Assembly: GCA_030063045.1 (NCBI GenBank)
Contig: JAQSEB010000017.1
Location: 1,798,001-1,862,000 of the forward strand
Reading direction: 5' to 3'
Length of the DNA stretch: 64,000 nt
DNA from: Pratylenchus scribneri
Taxonomy: Eukaryota > Nematoda > Chromadorea > Rhabditida > Pratylenchidae
This document shows positions 24,946-37,600 of the stretch, piece after piece. The translations under genes and the position numbers were made by a program. Position 1 is the first letter of the stretch. Every line of letters starts with the position of its first letter. The notes beneath the pieces were generated by a model. It saw nothing but the letters and a program-made list of their open reading frames with translations, was not told where the DNA came from and did not search any database.

Positions 24946-25488
24946 TCAAAGCACAAGGCATTGCAAATTGTTCTTTGGGCGATATGGATTGAGTTTATCG
25001 GTTGGAAAACCATTGAGAAGATAATCGTCCTTTTGCATTTCTTGTGTGTAGCTAAAATTAGGAAAATTTATTCAAATTGAAATCTTTAAAATGGTTAAAA
25101 GCTTAACGGTTCAATTTTTTGTTCTAGACCCTTAAACCCTTTACCCAACCGATAAATCTCATCGAGACCGTCGATTGGTACAGAAATTGTCATGGTTTTG
25201 AAAAATTAAAAGTAAACCGTTTAAACCATACTTATGGTCTTTGATTAAAAAATAAATTTAAAATAGATTAAAGCTAAACCAATTCAGTGTCAAATGATGC
25301 ATCTCGGAGATCTATGGATTGAACTAAGGTTTTTTGGTCTAGAATGAACCATTGAACCGGTATAAACCATTATAATTCCCTTACCAAATCAGTTCACTGA
25401 TCGATTGTGAAATGGGCATGCGAACGACTCCCTTTTCACGGCGTAATTGTTCGACGGCCTTTTGCGCTTGTTGCAATGAATGTTGCAT
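24946..25488 (-). CDS. Heterotrimeric G-protein gamma subunit
   Basis: Two exons (25385-25488 and 24946-25051, minus strand) give 69 residues, the normal size. Exon 1 encodes MQHSLQQAQKAVEQLRREKG, the coiled-coil segment, then RMPISQSISEL. Exon 2 encodes YTQEMQKDDYLLNGFP and NPYRPKNN and ends in CLVL, a CaaX box whose final Leu predicts geranylgeranylation. G gamma subunits pair with G beta and anchor the dimer to the plasma membrane. The sequence TACTTTTTAG lies 19 bases upstream of the ATG and could be a trans-splice acceptor. The DDRGK1 stop is only 152 bases upstream on the same strand, so the two genes probably form an operon. The 333-base intron contains a degenerate repeat. Confidence 0.88.
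25086..25384. repeat. Degenerate repeat related to the 58.7 kb palindrome
   Basis: TAGACCCTTAAACC, then CTCATCGAGACCGTCGATTG, then AAACCGTTTAAACC, then an inverted TTTTTTGGTCTAGAATG follow the same order as one arm and the centre of the element at 58708-59122, with many changes. It fills most of the G gamma intron. Confidence 0.5.
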
Positions 25489-25640
25489 TTTTCTAAGGAT
25501 TTTTTCGCTAAAAAGTACAAAAAGTGGATTATCAAATGGAATATAAAAGAGAATTAAAATATCTCAACATTTGAATAAAAATTATGAACATAGAAATAAA
25601 ATTTATCAAAATAAACAAACAAAAAATGAGTGATTTAAAT

Positions 25641-26880
25641 TTATGGACTGGACGAATTCAATGTGACCAGTCGATTGCTATTCTCCGCCAGCTCGGACAA
25701 AGTGACTCGACCTCGTTGATTTATGAATTTTGCAACTAAAAATTGAATATATAATTTTTACAAAATTAAATTTACAAACCATCATTCAATTCGGCATCGG
25801 TCAAAAGAGTGAAGAGACCTAAAATTAATTATTTAGTCTAAAAATTTTATTAAAAACCAAACCTCGATCATCAAAAAGTCCACAAATTCGTTTCTCTTGC
25901 AAAAGTGTATTCAATTGGGCAATAATTGCTTCGGGTTTTAATGAATGAAAATGGGATGCCAATTCATCGATGTGGACGACCTTAACGAATATTTAAAAAT
26001 GTTCTAAACCCAATAATTTAACCTTTTTCTCCTGAATAAATGTAATGAATCGTTCGATGCTGCCCTCCTCATCCATTCCGTCATTTTCATTGTCGAATCC
26101 ATGCTCGCATACATTGAAGGAATCTTTTAACTGGAAATTTATGAATTTTTGTTTTGTAAATAATTATTTAACCTTCAAATATTCTTCCATTTGAATTCTT
26201 TCTTTTTCCTCTTTTTCCAATTTCCTTTTCTCTTTTATTTTCCTCTCTTCTTCCTCTTCCAGAATTCGTTTTTCTTCCAATTGTTTTGCCAATTCTTGCT
26301 CGCGCATTTTTCGCTCTTCACGTTCTTTTTGTTCCTTACAATTTTAATTTTCATTAAATTATTACATTAAAAAAACTTGTTCTCTTTGGACTTTTGCCTC
26401 CGCTTTTGCTTGCATTTTGGCCATTTTCTTCTTTCCAATTTTCTTTTCATTGCTTTTGTTTTCTTAAATTTGCTTTATATTTTTATTTTGGATTTATATT
26501 TACCTTCATTGTCTTCATCTTGATGTACTCTTCTCTGGGTGAATTTTGGTAATTTATCGTCTTCGTCCACTTCTTCGTTTTGCTCGTCAGGTTCTGGTGC
26601 TGCGGGTGCCGTCCGCTCCGTGGGAACTAAAAATGAATATTCAATACTTCTGTAAATTGTTCAGAACATTTTATTACCTTTTCTATTTTCTGTCCGTTGT
26701 TTGGTTGGCAAATTTACATTTTCTTTTTTATTTGAATTTCTTTCATCGAACCAGAGCTTAAGAATGAATCTAAATTTAATGGGGAAGTAATTTAAAGATA
26801 AAAATGCAAAATACTTACCCGGTAATTATGCAAAATATCGTTGAGAGAAATGCAATTGAAGCAAGCAATAATCCGTCCAT
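25641..26880 (-). CDS. DDRGK1: DDRGK domain-containing protein 1 (UFMylation factor UFBP1)
   Basis: The ATG is at 26878-26880 and the stop at 25641-25643 on the minus strand. The N-terminal hydrophobic segment MDGLLLASIAFLSTIFCIIT anchors it in the ER. A long charged coiled coil follows (KEREERKMREQELAKQLEEK and neighbours), then a winged-helix PCI-like domain (FHLKPEAIIAQLNTLLQEKR, ICGLFDDRG, FINQRGRVTLSELAENSNRL). DDRGK1 recruits UFL1 to the ER for ribosome UFMylation and ER-phagy. Here the signature reads DDRGL rather than DDRGK, across a splice junction. It is the first gene of a probable operon with the G gamma gene and shares an upstream region with the FBXO7-like gene. Confidence 0.88.
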
Positions 26881-27619
26881 TTGTTTTTTAATTATTTGAA
26901 TAAAAATTTTAGCCTCCTTTAATTAAATAGTAAATAATTGTTTTAAAAAAAGAGATAGGTAGGTGATTTTTTTTGATTTATCCTCCGTTTTTGTTGAATT
27001 TTTATTAATCGTCTCGATTAAATAAAAATTGCTTGATCATTGATTGATCCAATCAATCAATAATTATACGGTATCCAAAATACCATTTTATTGGCATAAT
27101 GTTGTTTAAATGACAAAAAGTCTCTTAAGGTTTTTTTTTGATAAAGTTTAGTTTCGCAATCGCAAATCAAAATCACTCGCAAGCGCAACTCAAGCAATCA
27201 ATTTATTAATTAAATCATTTATTTAATTTTTAACACTATAAGCCTAAATAGAAAACACATCAGAAAATAGAACTATGAGTATGAGATGAGTCCGATTTAT
27301 TTTTTTGAGTTGAAAAAAATAATTTTTGCTTAACCAAATTTTGTATTTCGCATCATTGAAAAATTAGCTCCCTAATTTTAAGCTTCTTATCTATTATCTT
27401 AGTTCAAATCCAAATGTACTAAATTATATTTAAGCTAATTTCTGATCGCCTGCGCATGCCGCATAGATAACGTAGAAAATAACTCCCTCCGTATCATGTT
27501 CTCATATTCATCAATCATCACATAATCAATGATTAGATTGATCTGATTCAATTTAATTCAGTCTTTACTCTTTAGCCAAAGCGAATATTAAACTAGAAGT
27601 TCAACCAATCACAATTGAA
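26881..27619. other. Divergent upstream region of DDRGK1 and FBXO7-like gene
   Basis: This 739-base AT-rich stretch separates two outward-facing genes, each of which heads a gene train. It is presumably a bidirectional promoter. I see no recognisable motif. Confidence 0.5.
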
Positions 27620-28859
27620 ATGGAAGCACTGATTACATCAAGAATTGACGAAGTTCTGCTACCATTAGGATTTGAGGTAATTTTTGCGATGCTTTTATAA
27701 TTAATTCACCATTCTTTTAGAAAACAACTCAACAGAACACCAATGTCGTGAATTGTGGAGATGATGTTGGCCAAATCGAAGTTCAATTTCTATTCTACCG
27801 ATTGCACAATTCTGATTACTACTTGGAGATTCACTTGACCATCTACAAAGGACGAACAACTGACACCTCAACAATAGCAGTCAGTGTTCTGATTTCACAT
27901 CCGCGTATTGATTATCGCATTTTTGGTGCATTCAAATTCGTGGATGATGAGAGCACAATGCGCGATAATATCACTGACATGCTGAAAATTCCTGCTGACA
28001 AATTGATAAATGGTAGTCAAAAGTAAATTTAAATTTTATGAAAATTTAATTTTAGCAACAAATCCGGCAGCCAAATGTTTTGGTCACGAATTGATCCGGG
28101 AGAAAATTCTCAATCATTTGCAGCCAAGGAATGTTGCACATTTGGAACAAGTGTCTACCTATTTCCGTTCTGAACTTCTTGAACCGTCAGTTGACCGGAC
28201 ATTTTGGCGCAAACATTATGAAGCACAATATGGCAATAACGGTTTTTTTTTAAAATAATATTTTCAAAATTATTAAATTCATTTAAAGATCACAATGGGC
28301 AGCAGACCTACCGGACACAATATCATCGAAGGAAATTACAACAGCGAGACTGGCTCCGATTCGCCAATCGATATCCACCGATTATTCATGCATTCATCCC
28401 ATTTCGCCGTCCGCATCAACCAGATCCAATGGCACCACCCTTCGATCCAAGACGACCTTTCCGACCGAACCCGAACATTCCGGACCCAAGGCGTCCCATT
28501 CTACCAGCACCATTCGATCCAAATCGACCCCAGCCGCAGCCATACAACCCATTTGGACCGCAGCCGCAGCCTTACAACCCATTTGGACCACAGCCGCAGC
28601 CCTATAATCCTTTGCAACCTGCAAATCCAGGCGGGCCATTCTCTCCATTTCTCGACGATTACAATCAACCAAATCGGATTCCTGGTGGCCATCCCATTGG
28701 AGACCCTCCGAACACGATACCCGGAAATAGTTAGCTAATTTATATGTTCATTTTTAATTTAAATATTAAGTTGGTCGACCTCAACCGGGACCGGGAGGAA
28801 ACCGTGGAGGAGGAAGTGGCGGTGGTTTCTTCGGAGGTGGCGGTGGTGGTTTTGTCTGA
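27620..28859 (+). CDS. FBXO7/PI31-like F-box protein
   Basis: The ATG is at 27620 and the stop at 28857-28859. The first 125 or so residues resemble the FP domain shared by FBXO7 and the proteasome regulator PI31. An F-box follows (CFGHELIREKILNHLQPRNV, then LEQVSTYFRSELLEP). The C-terminal third is Pro-rich: DPMAPPFDPRRPFRPNPN, then three units of PQPQPYNPFG type, then a Gly-rich end, as in the FBXO7/PI31 tail. FBXO7 acts in SCF ubiquitin ligases, proteasome regulation and mitophagy. No N-terminal ubiquitin-like domain is present here. It is the first gene of the plus-strand train; PRP40 starts 237 bases downstream. Confidence 0.8.
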
Positions 28860-29096
28860 TCAACATTGGAACATCAATCAAGAAGAAGATGAAATCAAAA
28901 CTAATATTATGCCCAGTATATATTGAGATGTCTTTTTATTTGCCTAAATTATTTTTTTGCCATTAAATATTGTTTTGAATAAATATAAAATAAAATTGAT
29001 TTAATTTTCACCAAGTACGATGGATTATTTATTATCTTTTTCATATTTATTTTATTCTGCATTCCTTCAATTTAACGATTAAATTAACAGTAAATA

Positions 29097-31724
29097 ATGC
29101 GTGATATAAAAGACGAGGATCCAAAATCCATTTGGACGCAGCATACATCGGAAGACGGCAGAACATATTACTAGTAAGAGCCTGGGTGATTGAAAAATTA
29201 CTCATCAATTTTTTAGTAACAAAGTGACCAAAGTATCTTCATGGACAAAACCGGATGAATTGAAAACACCAATTGAGGTTTTTATGAATATTTAATAAAT
29301 TTTATCATTAAAATTTAGAGGGAAAAATCACTTTGGAAAGAATATAAGACAACCGAGGGAAAGGTCTATTATTACAATACTCAAACGAAAGCAACAACAT
29401 GGACAAAACCGGAAATTTTGAATGAAGGTAATTTAAATAAATTTATGATTAAATTGAAATTTAAGTGACGAGTGATGCTGTAAAGCCGGAGCTAATTCAA
29501 ATAACATCAAATTCTGAAATAGAGAAGGCAATGGAAGCAACATTGATGACATTGGAGGCCAAACCGGAGCAACAAACAGAAGAAAAGAAGAGCAAAGAAC
29601 CAGAAGATGATGAAAAGAAGGAAGAAGAGGAGAATAGCTATGAATATAATTTGAAAAAGCGGCAAGTGGATAAATTTCGTGAACTTCTACAAGACAAGGT
29701 AAATGCAATTGCAATTATTCCATTTTGATGACATTAAATCGAATAATTTTTAGTGTAATGATCGACGGATTAACACGAATATGAGTTGGGAACAATGTTG
29801 TAAATATATTCAACATGATCCACGATTTAAAATATTGGGAAAAGTTAGCGAAAAGAAGCAAGTATTCAATGCATGGAAAATTCAGAGGACCAAAGATGAG
29901 CGGGTAATTCATTCAATTATAAAAAAATTTTAATATTTTTATAATAGGATGATCGAAGATTGGCCATAAAGAAAGCGAAAGAAGACTTGGAAAATTGGTA
30001 AAAATTAAATAAAAATAATTTGAAATTATAAAATTTTATAGGCTTGTCAACCACCCAAAAATGAAGCATACATTGAGATATCATAAAGCGGAGAAATATT
30101 TTGCCAATGAAGAATATTGGAGAGCAGTTTCGGATACAGAGAGACGCGAAATTTTCAGCGATGCCAAAAAAATCATTGAGGAGAGGGAAATTGAACAGAA
30201 AAAGGCGCTGAAATTCCGGAATATCAAAGCATTAGGCGATATTTTGGAGGGAATTGATGAAATTGACTACAAAACAACATGGGCCCAAGCACAGAGGATT
30301 CTCATCGAAAACCCGAATTTTTCAAAGGATACCGTTCTGCAGAGTATGGACAAAGAGGATGCGCTGGTTGTCTTTCAAAAGCATATAAAAATGGCAGAAG
30401 AGGAATATTTGAAGGAACAACAGGAGAAAGCAATTCGAACAAGAAGGAAAGAGAGGAAAACCCGCGAATCATTTATGCATTTTTTGACAGAATTGCATGA
30501 GAAAGGAACGGTAAATATTTTTTTAATATTTAGTATCTTTTTCGAAGGAGGGGGGAGGAATTGCGAAGAAGAAAGAGAAGATGAGTTAATTCTTCTCTAT
30601 TCCTCGTCATCATCATTCATCACCTTCAAAATCATTATCATCATCTTCTTCTTCAATCTTCATCATCATCTTCATATTTGTCATCATCTCTTTCTTCTTC
30701 TTCTTCTCCATTCCCCCCCCCCCCCCCCCCCCACTGATAATAGAATTAGGAAAGTACCAAACATTTAGTTTAATTTTTTAATTTAGTTAAATCCATCGAG
30801 TACTTGGGCATCACTTTATCCCGCAATTTCGGCTGATCAACGTTTTGAGGAAATGCTAATGACCACTGGTTCAACGGCGCTAGATATATTCAAATTCTAC
30901 ATGGAAGATTTAAAGAATCAATATTATCAAGAGAGAAAAATTGTGAAGGAAATTTTGAATACAAAAGGCCATGAAATGTCGGAATCAGTTGCGTTCGATC
31001 ATTTTCAAGGTTTTTCAAAAATAATATTTTCGAAAATAATCTCATTTTTTATTAGAATGGATTAGAGGGGAAGAACAAGGGAAGAAAATTTCAACGACAA
31101 ATTTGAAAATGTGTTACAATTATTTCTACGATAAAGCAATGGAAAAATTCAAGGAAAATGCAAAGGAAGCAGAGCGAAAGGTAAATTAAAATTTCTCTAA
31201 AATTAAATACATTTTTAAAATAGCAAAAACGACTGGAAATGATTTTCATTGAATTGTTGCGTTCTATTTCTCCACCAATTGGGCCAGAATCAAATTGGGA
31301 ACAAGTCAATGAACAAATCAAAGACATGGAACAATATTCGATGATGGAGAGCGATGAACAAGAACGCATTTTTGCGGGTTACCTCAAATCAATCCAAGAA
31401 GCTTGTGGCCATCAACATGGAAGTGGAAGTTCGAAAAAGAAAAAAGAGAAGAAGAAAAAGAAGAAACATGAGTATGCAAATGGAAATGGAGTTAGTTTTT
31501 TGATAAAATATTTATCATAAATGAATTATTTAAAGGAAAAATCTCATCAGAAAAAGTCAAAGCGTAAAAGGAAAGCAGCGGAGGGAAGCGGTGATGAGGA
31601 GAGGAAGAAAAAGCATCATCGCCAAAGATCGCCATCTTCATCGGTTGCTTCTCCGGTTAACAAATATTCCAATTTATTTTAATTTATTCATATTTTTCAG
31701 GGCGAAATCACCGATGGAAATTAA
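29097..31724 (+). CDS. PRPF40A: Pre-mRNA processing factor 40 (WW and FF domains)
   Basis: The ATG is at 29097, seven bases after an AG that could be a trans-splice acceptor; the stop is at 31722-31724. Two WW domains open the protein (WTQHTSEDGRTYYYNKVTK and WKEYKTTEGKVYYYNTQT, each ending in WTKP). An acidic linker and about five FF domains follow (KFRELLQDKCNDRRINTN, then WEQCCKYIQHDPRFKILG, and so on), then a Lys-rich nuclear tail. PRP40 is a U1 snRNP-associated factor that bridges 5' splice site and branch point. The intron at about 30511-30786 is filled with simple sequence, including a run of 20 C at 30713-30732. TRAPPC3 begins 152 bases after the stop. Confidence 0.92.
30535..30735. 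repeat. Simple-sequence block with 20-base C run
   Basis: GA-rich sequence (AGAAGAAAGAGAAGATGAG) is followed by CT/ATC-rich sequence (CATCATCTTCTTCTTC) and then 20 consecutive C at 30713-30732. The purine-rich left and pyrimidine-rich right sides could fold back. It is inside a PRP40 intron. Confidence 0.7.
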
Positions 31725-31876
31725 ATTATTTTTATTTTATGCTGATTGAATATTTTTTTTTATTTATGCATAAATTTTTCAACAATTTTGCTGAATTTTT
31801 AAACTGTTAAATTTCAATCATTTATTCTTTAAAACAAATCAATACCAAAATTAAATTTCATTTATCAGTCAAAAAA

Positions 31877-32712
31877 ATGTCAAGAGACACAAATAAATCG
31901 GGAAAGCAGCAAGCAAATGAGCCGAAAATGGTTTGTAATTTTATAATAAATTTTAGTTACTCAATTCTTCTTCAGGTCAATACAGATTTGTTCACTTTGA
32001 CTTATGGAGCTTTGATAAGCGATTTGTTAGGCGATTTGGAATCGGCGGAGGAAGTTAATCGACAATTGGATAAAATTGGATATAACATGTATGTAATAAT
32101 TATTTTTCGCAAATTAAATTAATTAGAACAATTCAGGGGGCAACGAATGGCCGATGTTTGTTTTTAAAATTAATTTGAGAACATCACCAATTATTTAAGG
32201 ATTTCTTGGCAAAGAATCCTCGAGTTGGAAAATGTTCTGACATTCAACAAATAATGGAAATTGTTGTGAAAAGTGGATTCAAAACATATTTAGGTATGTA
32301 AATTAAATACAAAAAATTATTGATTTAATTTTTCAAGTTTAGGTCTTCCAGCACAAATCAATCCACATGGGAATATTGGCGATGAATTTTCCATTTTGTT
32401 TGATCCAAATCCCCTTGTTGAATTGGTTGAAAAACCAACAGAGCTTAAAGGATTATGTTATTCGCAGGTAGGCAAGGATATTCATTTATAATTCTCCCAA
32501 TCCCAAAATAATTTAAACAGTTGATTTGTGGATGCATTCGTGGTGCATTGGAAGCCCTTCATATGGAAGTTCAGGTCGTACTGACGGGTTAGTCCATTAC
32601 ATTGTTCTAATTTACATTCACAAATTTAGCTGATTCGCCAGACCCAACCGAAATGAGAGTTAAATTCCATCGAGTTTTACATGAATCTCTTCCAGCTGGT
32701 GATGAATTGTGA
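31877..32712 (+). CDS. TRAPPC3: TRAPP complex subunit 3 (BET3)
   Basis: The ATG is at 31877, with TTTATCAG ending 8 bases before it, and the stop at 32710-32712. Protein length is close to the 180 residues usual for the family. Diagnostic stretches are NTDLFTLTYGALISDLLGDL, GQRMADDFLAKNP, the central GDEFSILFDPNPLVELVE, then YSQLICGCIRGALEALHM and the C-terminal HESLPAGDEL. BET3 is a core subunit of TRAPP, the Rab1 exchange factor and tether of ER-to-Golgi traffic. The gap to PRP40 (152 bases) and the acceptor next to the start indicate a downstream operon position. Confidence 0.93.
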
Positions 32713-33193
32713 AGAACACAAACATTTATCGATCACTTTTATATTTGTTGTGTTGTAAAATAAAAATTAAAATAATATTTTAAAAATTGAATTAATTTAT
32801 TTTTATGATCTTTTATGTGTTTATGTTCACATAATGTTTTTTTTTTAATATCCATCTTGACAATGAGGAATGATTTTATTTTATGGTCATTGGAATTGGA
32901 ACATTTTTTTAAATAATTTCGGCATTTGACTTATTTATCTTAAATTATAAAAGTAAGTGATAGTGGAGTGGCCTTTCATCCTTTTTACATTCCTCGTTCC
33001 ATTCCTCTTTTCCCCAAAATGGATGATTTCGAATTAGATTGGCTCAGAACAAAAATTAAGATCTTACCTCAACCCCAGATAATTCTTCATCAATTTAGCG
33101 TTTAATTATTTTATTTCCGAATTAATGATAAATTTAATAAAATAACCGATTCATTGAACGAGATTAACTACAAACTAAACATTGATTTTTTAC
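32713..33193. other. Gap between TRAPPC3 and syntaxin-16
   Basis: At 481 bases this is the widest gap in the train. No AG lies close before the syntaxin ATG, so a separate promoter and start of a second transcription unit is possible. An AATAAA-like site for TRAPPC3 is near 32760. Confidence 0.45.
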
Positions 33194-34504
33194 ATGGGTT
33201 CATATGCAAATCAGCCGCCAAGCGGTGTAATGAGAAGTTTAACCGAGGTCATTTCCATATTAGATTTTTGTAAATTTTGTTTTTAGGTCTTCATTTTTCT
33301 CAGGAATAACAAAAATCAACAATTTTTTGTTGACGAAAGTAAATCAGGTAAACTTTATTCCGCAAATAACAAAGCATATTTGGTTTTTTAAAGATGATAA
33401 AATGCGGTTAATTGCATTCAATGAAGATCAAGTTATGGTTAGTAATAAGAAAGATCCACCAAGTTGGGTGAATGTTATCGACGAAATCAATTATGAATTC
33501 ACAAGGTAAAACAAGAATTGACTTCAATAATTACATTTGCTTATTTAAGAATAAAATCACGAATAGCATCGTTAAAAGAACTGCAAAATGTAAGCAAAAC
33601 AAGTTAATTATAAGCCAACATTTTATTATTTTAAGGAACATCTGAGTAGACCGGATTTCACTGAAGAAAAACAAAAGTTGCCACAACAAACCAAAATAAA
33701 AGAACTAACTGATGAAATCACAACAATGTTTGGGCATTCCAGACGACTAATAAGGTTTGGGAATTATCAATTTTTTTAAATTTATTCTATTCTTCAAAGA
33801 TTGATGGAAGATGATGCCGATCATTCGCTGGACAAAGTCTGTCAAAATGTTGTTTCAAGTCTAATGCTTTCGCTGAATAATTTAATGAATGATTTTCGAG
33901 CCAGGTTCTTTTACAAATTTATTTGAAATAATAATAAAATTTAATGGTTTAGTCAATCAAATTATTTGCGTCATCTCGACACAAATTTGGACACATTCCT
34001 TGTGAAATCATCGCAAACATCCGATTTGACCGACATTCCATTGGGTGACGAATTTTCAATTGAACAAATACAACAAGTCATCGAGAATGAACATATGACA
34101 AAGGAAAGAGAAAATGAAATATTGCGGATTAGCAAGTTTGTAAACAATCATTTATAAAGACGATATAATTTTAGGTCCATTTTTGAGATGAATGGTTTGA
34201 TGAAAGGTTAGTATTTCCTTATTTAGTACAATATTTATTGTTTTTATAGATATATTGGCACAATGATTATTGATCAGGGCGCCATTCTCGATAGGATAGA
34301 CTATAATTGTGAACAATCGGCATCGAAAATAAATTCCGCTCTAAAAAGGTTGCAACCATTAATCATTTCCATAAATATTAATGAATTTTCAGTGTGGAGA
34401 AGGCACAAAAGTATCAGAAAAAGAATAAGAAGATGCATCTAATATTAATATTGGCCATATTTGCAATATTTTTAATGTTTTTAATCATTTTAACAAAATT
34501 ATGA
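33194..34504 (+). CDS. STX16: Syntaxin-16 (Qa-SNARE, Tlg2 type)
   Basis: The ATG is at 33194 and the stop at 34502-34504. Matches to syntaxin-16 run in order: RSLTEVFIFLRNNKNQQF, PPSWVNVIDEINYEFTRI, HLSRPDFTEEKQ, SIEQIQQVIENEHMTKERE, GTMIIDQGAILDRIDYN, EKAQKYQKKNKKMHL. The protein ends in a hydrophobic tail anchor. Syntaxin-16 drives fusion of endosome-derived vesicles with the trans-Golgi network. The model has a flaw: joining the exon ending at 34206 to the AG at 34249 gives a TGA six codons on, whereas the SNARE frame is offset by 2 bases. This could be a sequence error, an unusual junction or a broken allele. All else looks intact. The formin starts 177 bases downstream. Confidence 0.82.
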
Positions 34505-34681
34505 ATGATTCTCATTTTTACTTAATATTATTGATTAATTTTTGGTGATATCTTTCATAAATATTTTTGAATTCAAATTTAATCAACGCAAATTTATGTG
34601 TTTATTTCACATGAAATAATTATTTTTATTAATTTATTGATTCACAATTTATTAATTAATATTTTATAGAAAGACCTGAAG

Positions 34682-37600
34682 ATGATACCAAATCGTAAAA
34701 AGGAGAAAGATCGAGTGGAAGGTTCAATAAATGAAAAAAATGCAATGACGGTAAGTCAAAAATCATCAAATTATTTTAATCAATAAATTCAGGTCTTTTA
34801 TGGGGAACCGAATTCTGCTCAAAATTATGAAAAAATGAGCGATGCAAATTTGGATGCTTTAACCAAAACAATATTGGTAATTTGTTTTAATCATTTATAC
34901 TTTTTAAACTGTGTAAAATTGCAGATGGACAATCTTCCTCAGAAAAATGCAGAAGAAGCGATGCGAACATTCGATAGGGACAAGAAAATTAATCTTTGTC
35001 AACAACACCATCGACGCAATCAAATGAGTCAGGATCGGCATGATGTTGAATAATTGAACATTCAAAACCGAATAAAATTTACTTATTTAGGCACCTTCCG
35101 TCTATTGCGACCGAATGCGCCGTGCATTGGAGAACAAAGAAGGCTTTCGGGATTTAACCATCTCTCTTCGTGTTACGCTGGGTGCTCAAAATTTCACTTG
35201 GATTGAAGAGGTTTTTCATTTAATAACCGACCTATGTAAATGAATTTCAGTTCGGCAGAGAAGGCGGTTTCCAATTGCTGGTTTCCATTATGTCCAAATT
35301 GCTACTGAAAATCGAAAAAATACGCAAAGATGGAATTGAGGCTGTCCAACAAACCGAAGAGGAATTGGTTTTTAGTTTGCAAGAAATTCTCCGTTCAGCA
35401 AGGGCTTGTCTTAATTGCGAGGTTTTCACGAAATAAATTAATTTTAATTCTTTTTTTTAAAATATTTTAGCCAGGAGTTCGATTCCTTCTCCGCTCAAAT
35501 TCACGTTTGTGCAGCCGGCTGATCGAAGCACTGTACATTGCAATTGATTTGAATGCGGAACGGGCACACGAAATGAACAATTATAATCAAATGATTGGAA
35601 GTATTCTCACTCTGCTCGCTGCCATTTCCTTCCTTGGCAAAGATAATCCTGATGAATTCGAAATTACTGGGTAAATTCAATTTATCAAATAATATTTAAT
35701 AATAATTCAGAAATTCACTCCTAATTCGTGAAATGACCGTGGTGGCCGAAAAGAGGAACATGTCATCTCGATTTGCGTGCATTGTCCGTTGCCTTCATTT
35801 CAATGATACTCCATTAATGGTCTCATTTAAATTATTTATTTAAATATTTTAATTTAATTTTAGTACAAAGCATTTGTGTTCATTAATACTCTTCTCTCTT
35901 GCATCGATGACAATGATTGGCATGTCCGGATGCTTTGGAGGAGTGAACTTATGCAAGCTGGCCTTAAACCACTGCTTCCGGTATTAAAATATTAAAATTT
36001 AATAAAATTAAATTAAAAATTAATTAGGTAAATTAAAAATTAAATTAAAAACTAAAAATAAAATTTATTTTTAATTCATTTTTGTTTTTAGAAAATTCAA
36101 AGAATTGCCGAACATGATGAAGACGTTCATAGGTAATAAAATCATTTAATATTTTTATTAATAAAAAATTCTCCAGAGCATATGATTCCTTTGAAAATGA
36201 GCAAAAAGCGGATTATGAAGAATTGTTGGCCAGTTTCGAAAATTTGTAAATTTTATTTTAATTTCAATAATTTTTTATTCAATATTTTAGAAAAGGGGAC
36301 ATTACCAATATTTCCGATTGTACCAATATGTTAATTTGTTCTTGCAAGGAAACGGAGAATGAATTCATTTTGCAAGACATTATGCTTCGATTGCTTTTGG
36401 TGAATGATCGAAAATACAAAAGGTAAATTGAATAAAAATATTAACAAAATTTAAATGGATGGAATTTTAGGGAAACTTACTACAAAATGATTTTAATGTG
36501 CATTTCGGAAATTGTTTTTGGCAACATGGGCTATGGACCAGATTTTGGCCGGAGAATTCATTTCAATCTTCATTTGGGTAATTTATTTTCCAATTTAATT
36601 ATTAATTTATTTTAAATTTAGATGAAACTTTGGAAAAAATTGAAAGTCAATCGAATCATGCCCGGCTCAATAAATTGTTGGAATCGGCCATTCAAGCAAA
36701 ACAGGAAGCAATTTCCCTCCAATTGCAATACTTCAAAAAAGTAATCCAGAAATGAATTAAATTAATTTTTAAAATTAATTTTAGATACAAGAATATCAAG
36801 GCGAATGCACACAATTACGAAAACATGTAATTAAATAATTAAATTAATTTAAAAAATAATTTAAATTTAATTAGATCAATAATAAAGTTGAACCATTGCC
36901 TGCGGCCACCCTCTTCAATTTGCCAAAACCCAATGAAATCTCTTCGGCAATTGGCCATGAACAACTCAAACAAACTGCATTGCCGGCTCCAACGGCAGGT
37001 GGTAGTGGTGCACCGCCTCCACCACCGCCCCCGCCTCCTCCTCCATCACTGATTGGGCCGAATCGCAGCAAATCATCAACGACGAATTCTGCACATGGTG
37101 TGCCTCCTCCTCCACCACCTCCACCTCCATCTGCACTGAAATCCGGAGGAGGCCCTATGCCACCTCCACCGCCGCCAAATTTGCGTGCCGGCCCAGCGAA
37201 TATGCCAACAAAGCCTCCTCCAGTGGAAATCCCGGAATATTTGAAGAAGAAGGTGGATCGAGTGGCGGAAGTGCCAATGAAGAAAATACCATGGAATGCA
37301 GCAATTGTAAATATTTAACTAATTTAAATATAATTATTAATTTAAGATTCGACCGGACAATATTAACAAGGATTCCCTTTGGACACAAATTGATGAGGCC
37401 GAATTTGCATCGGATGATGTTTTTGACTATTTGAAGACAAAATATTCCACTGCAGCAAAGTTTGAAAAACAAATTAATTTAATAATTAAATAAAAAATTA
37501 TAGTAAAGCTTCAACGCCGGCACAAATTGATCCGAACAAGAAAATCAACAAGCAAAAAGTGCCCCTGGTTATTCAAGACCAAAAAATGTTGCAAGCTTTA

